Source of the DNA: Microbacteriaceae bacterium
GTDB taxonomy: Bacteria; Actinomycetota; Actinomycetes; Actinomycetales; Microbacteriaceae
Assembly (NCBI GenBank): GCA_024639935.1
Contig: JAHEFZ010000002.1
Location: 185,484 to 249,483, forward strand
Direction of reading: 5' to 3'
DNA: 64,000 nt
A program made the translations under genes and the position numbers. Shown piece by piece: positions 62,758-64,000 of this stretch. The notes under the pieces are model-generated. The model was given only the letters and a program-made list of their open reading frames with translations. It ran no database searches and was not told where the DNA came from. Every line of letters begins with the position of its first letter. Within the stretch, counting starts at the first letter, position 1.

Positions 62758-64000
62758 TCATCGACCAGCCGCAATTCCCGCCAACGACTCACGCCCTGCG
62801 CGAACGGCACGCAAAGCTCCCAAGATTGAAATCAGATCGACAATCTCTTGAAGTGCCGCTCCAACGATTGCCGGCAATTGGCCCAACGCAGCCCACACCA
62901 TCAGTGCGAGCGAGAACGCAATCCCCATCCAAATCGACTGTAAGGCGACCGTGACGGTCCGCTGGCCGATGGAAACTGCGCGCGCGACCCGCGAAATGTC
63001 ATCAAGCAAAATAACAATGTCTGCGCTCTCCGCCGCCGAGGTCGAACCCTTTGCCCCCATCGCGATTCCCACATCGGAAACGGCCAAGACGGGGGCGTCA
63101 TTGACTCCGTCACCCACCATCACCACGGGTCGAGGTGTCGCCTCGCGAATCGCATCAACCTTGTCTTCCGGCAAACACTCCGCGCGAACGTCATCAATCC
63201 CCAGCACTCGCCCGACGTGTTCCGCCACTGGGCGAATGTCGCCCGTCAGCATCATGACGTGGCGAACCCCGAGTTTTCGCAGTGCTGCGAGGGTCGCCGC
63301 CGCATCAGGACGAATCTCGTCGCGGAGGGTGATCGAGCCGGCAAAACGGCCGTCAATCGAAACGAAAATGGCGGCCTCACCTGGTTCCAGTTCGAGCGAT
63401 GGCACATTCGTTGCGATTTCAGCGACGTACTTGGGTTTACCAACAAATACTTTTGTGCCACCGATTATCGCCTGAACGCCGTGTGTAGCGACATCGTGAG
63501 CATCCACAACGTCCCGTAGTGGCAATCCGCGGTCGGCGACCGCTATCCTCAGCGCACCGGCAAGTACGTGGGCAGAATATTGTTCGGCTGACCCGACCAG
63601 GACCAGCAAATCGTCGGCCGGCATGTCGACAGGGTTCACCGCGACGACGCGAGGAGTTCCGTGAGTCAGCGTTCCAGTTTTGTCCATTGCCACGGTCTTG
63701 GCCCGAGCAAGTCGCTCCAATGTTCCTGCATGCTTGATGACGATGCCTGAATGCGCCGCACTAGACATCCCCGCCATAAATGCGACGGGTGCGCCGATGA
63801 GTAGTGGGCAGGGAGTCGCAACAACGAGCACCTCTGCGAATCGACCGGCATCGCCACTCGCCCACCAGGCGAAACCGGCGATGGCGTAGGCAATCAGTGA
63901 GAACGGCACGGCGTAACGGTCGGCGAGGCGCACAAGTGGGGCTTTTGATTCCTTTGCCTCACTGACGAGTGCAACGATGCGTTGATATTGACTTTCCGCG
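62758..64000 (-). CDS. Heavy-metal P-type ATPase, C-terminal part (cut by window edge)
   Basis: The last 413 residues; the frame is open to the end of the window, where AESQYQRIVALVSEAKESKA is read, so the gene starts beyond 64000. ATPCPLLIGAPVAF is the metal-transport helix motif, DKTGTLTHGTP carries the phosphorylated Asp, MLTGDI and GDGVNDAPVL the hinge. Type IB ATPase. The usual HP dipeptide of the nucleotide domain reads AHVLA instead of EHPLA. The C-terminal two helices are complete. The metal (Zn, Cd, Cu or other) cannot be named without the N-terminal domain. Confidence 0.9.
   Translation of the reverse strand, partial: AESQYQRIVALVSEAKESKAPLVRLADRYAVPFSLIAYAIAGFAWWASGDAGRFAEVLVVATPCPLLIGAPVAFMAGMSSAAHSGIVIKHAGTLERLARAKTVAMDKTGTLTHGTPRVVAVNPVDMPADDLLVLVGSAEQYSAHVLAGALRIAVADRGLPLRDVVDAHDVATHGVQAIIGGTKVFVGKPKYVAEIATNVPSLELEPGEAAIFVSIDGRFAGSITLRDEIRPDAAATLAALRKLGVRHVMMLTGDIRPVAEHVGRVLGIDDVRAECLPEDKVDAIREATPRPVVMVGDGVNDAPVLAVSDVGIAMGAKGSTSAAESADIVILLDDISRVARAVSIGQRTVTVALQSIWMGIAFSLALMVWAALGQLPAIVGAALQEIVDLISILGALRAVRAGRESLAGIAAGR

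Overview
This 64 kb window reads as chromosome of a compact, moderately GC-rich Actinobacterium. The best guess is a small-genome member of the Microbacteriaceae. The signs are a WhiB regulator, LytR-CpsA-Psr and LGFP wall proteins, a three-part acyl-CoA carboxylase (alpha, beta and a tiny epsilon), dTDP-rhamnose wall genes, and many leaderless genes with a TANNNT box 6 to 9 bases before the start codon. Genes are packed almost edge to edge. No gap reaches 300 bases (the largest, 49314-49583, is filled by an FMN riboswitch). I see no tRNA, rRNA, insertion sequence, prophage or CRISPR array.

Layout. 1-16937: an envelope-sugar block: partial phosphomannomutase, a Rv3259-like protein, a DUF5719 membrane protein and a large membrane glycosyltransferase behind whiB, mannose-6-phosphate isomerase, an O-antigen-ligase-like protein, a secreted LGFP protein, a rhamnosyltransferase, rmlA, rmlC, two GT4 glycosyltransferases, rmlD and an LCP ligase. 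16934-25796: purE/purK, birA, accE, accD, an RNA methyltransferase, maf, the biotin carboxylase alpha chain and purine nucleoside phosphorylase. 25800-30763: a phosphosugar mutase coupled to an MFS transporter and a cytochrome P450, then trhO. 30760-38785: a seven-gene nucleoside uptake and salvage operon (lipoprotein, ATPase, two permeases, cdd, deoA, add). 38964-43454: manC and the divergent sdhCDAB operon. 43519-47440: a fructose PTS operon closed by a clear terminator. 47473-49313: xthA and trpS. 49382-53818: FMN riboswitch, ribD-ribE-ribBA-ribH and a sulfotransferase-like gene. 53804-64000: an ABC-2 exporter, an ABC exporter, thymidine kinase, a small lipoprotein, glyA-folD, an MFS transporter and a partial metal P-type ATPase.

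How it fits together. Mannose and rhamnose precursors, several glycosyltransferases, a Wzy/WaaL-type membrane enzyme and an LCP ligase could together build and attach a wall glycopolymer. The broad gene order (manB, whiB2, manA, wbbL, rmlD, LCP, purE/K, birA, accD/accE, maf, accA, pnp, pmmB, add, deoA, cdd, sdhCDAB) follows my memory of Mycobacterium tuberculosis Rv3255c-Rv3319, so this is an old conserved chromosomal segment. The genes that look added to it are the ligase/LGFP pair, the MFS/P450 pair, the nucleoside ABC transporter and the sulfotransferase.

I did not find a wholly new system. The most interesting signals are architectural (leaderless starts, overlapping divergent -10 boxes, TAG stop codons that double as -10 boxes, convergent genes sharing stop codons in 4 bases) plus a few proteins of unclear role: the LGFP protein's N-terminal domain, the sulfotransferase-like gene, and the P450 coupled to nucleoside-salvage genes.
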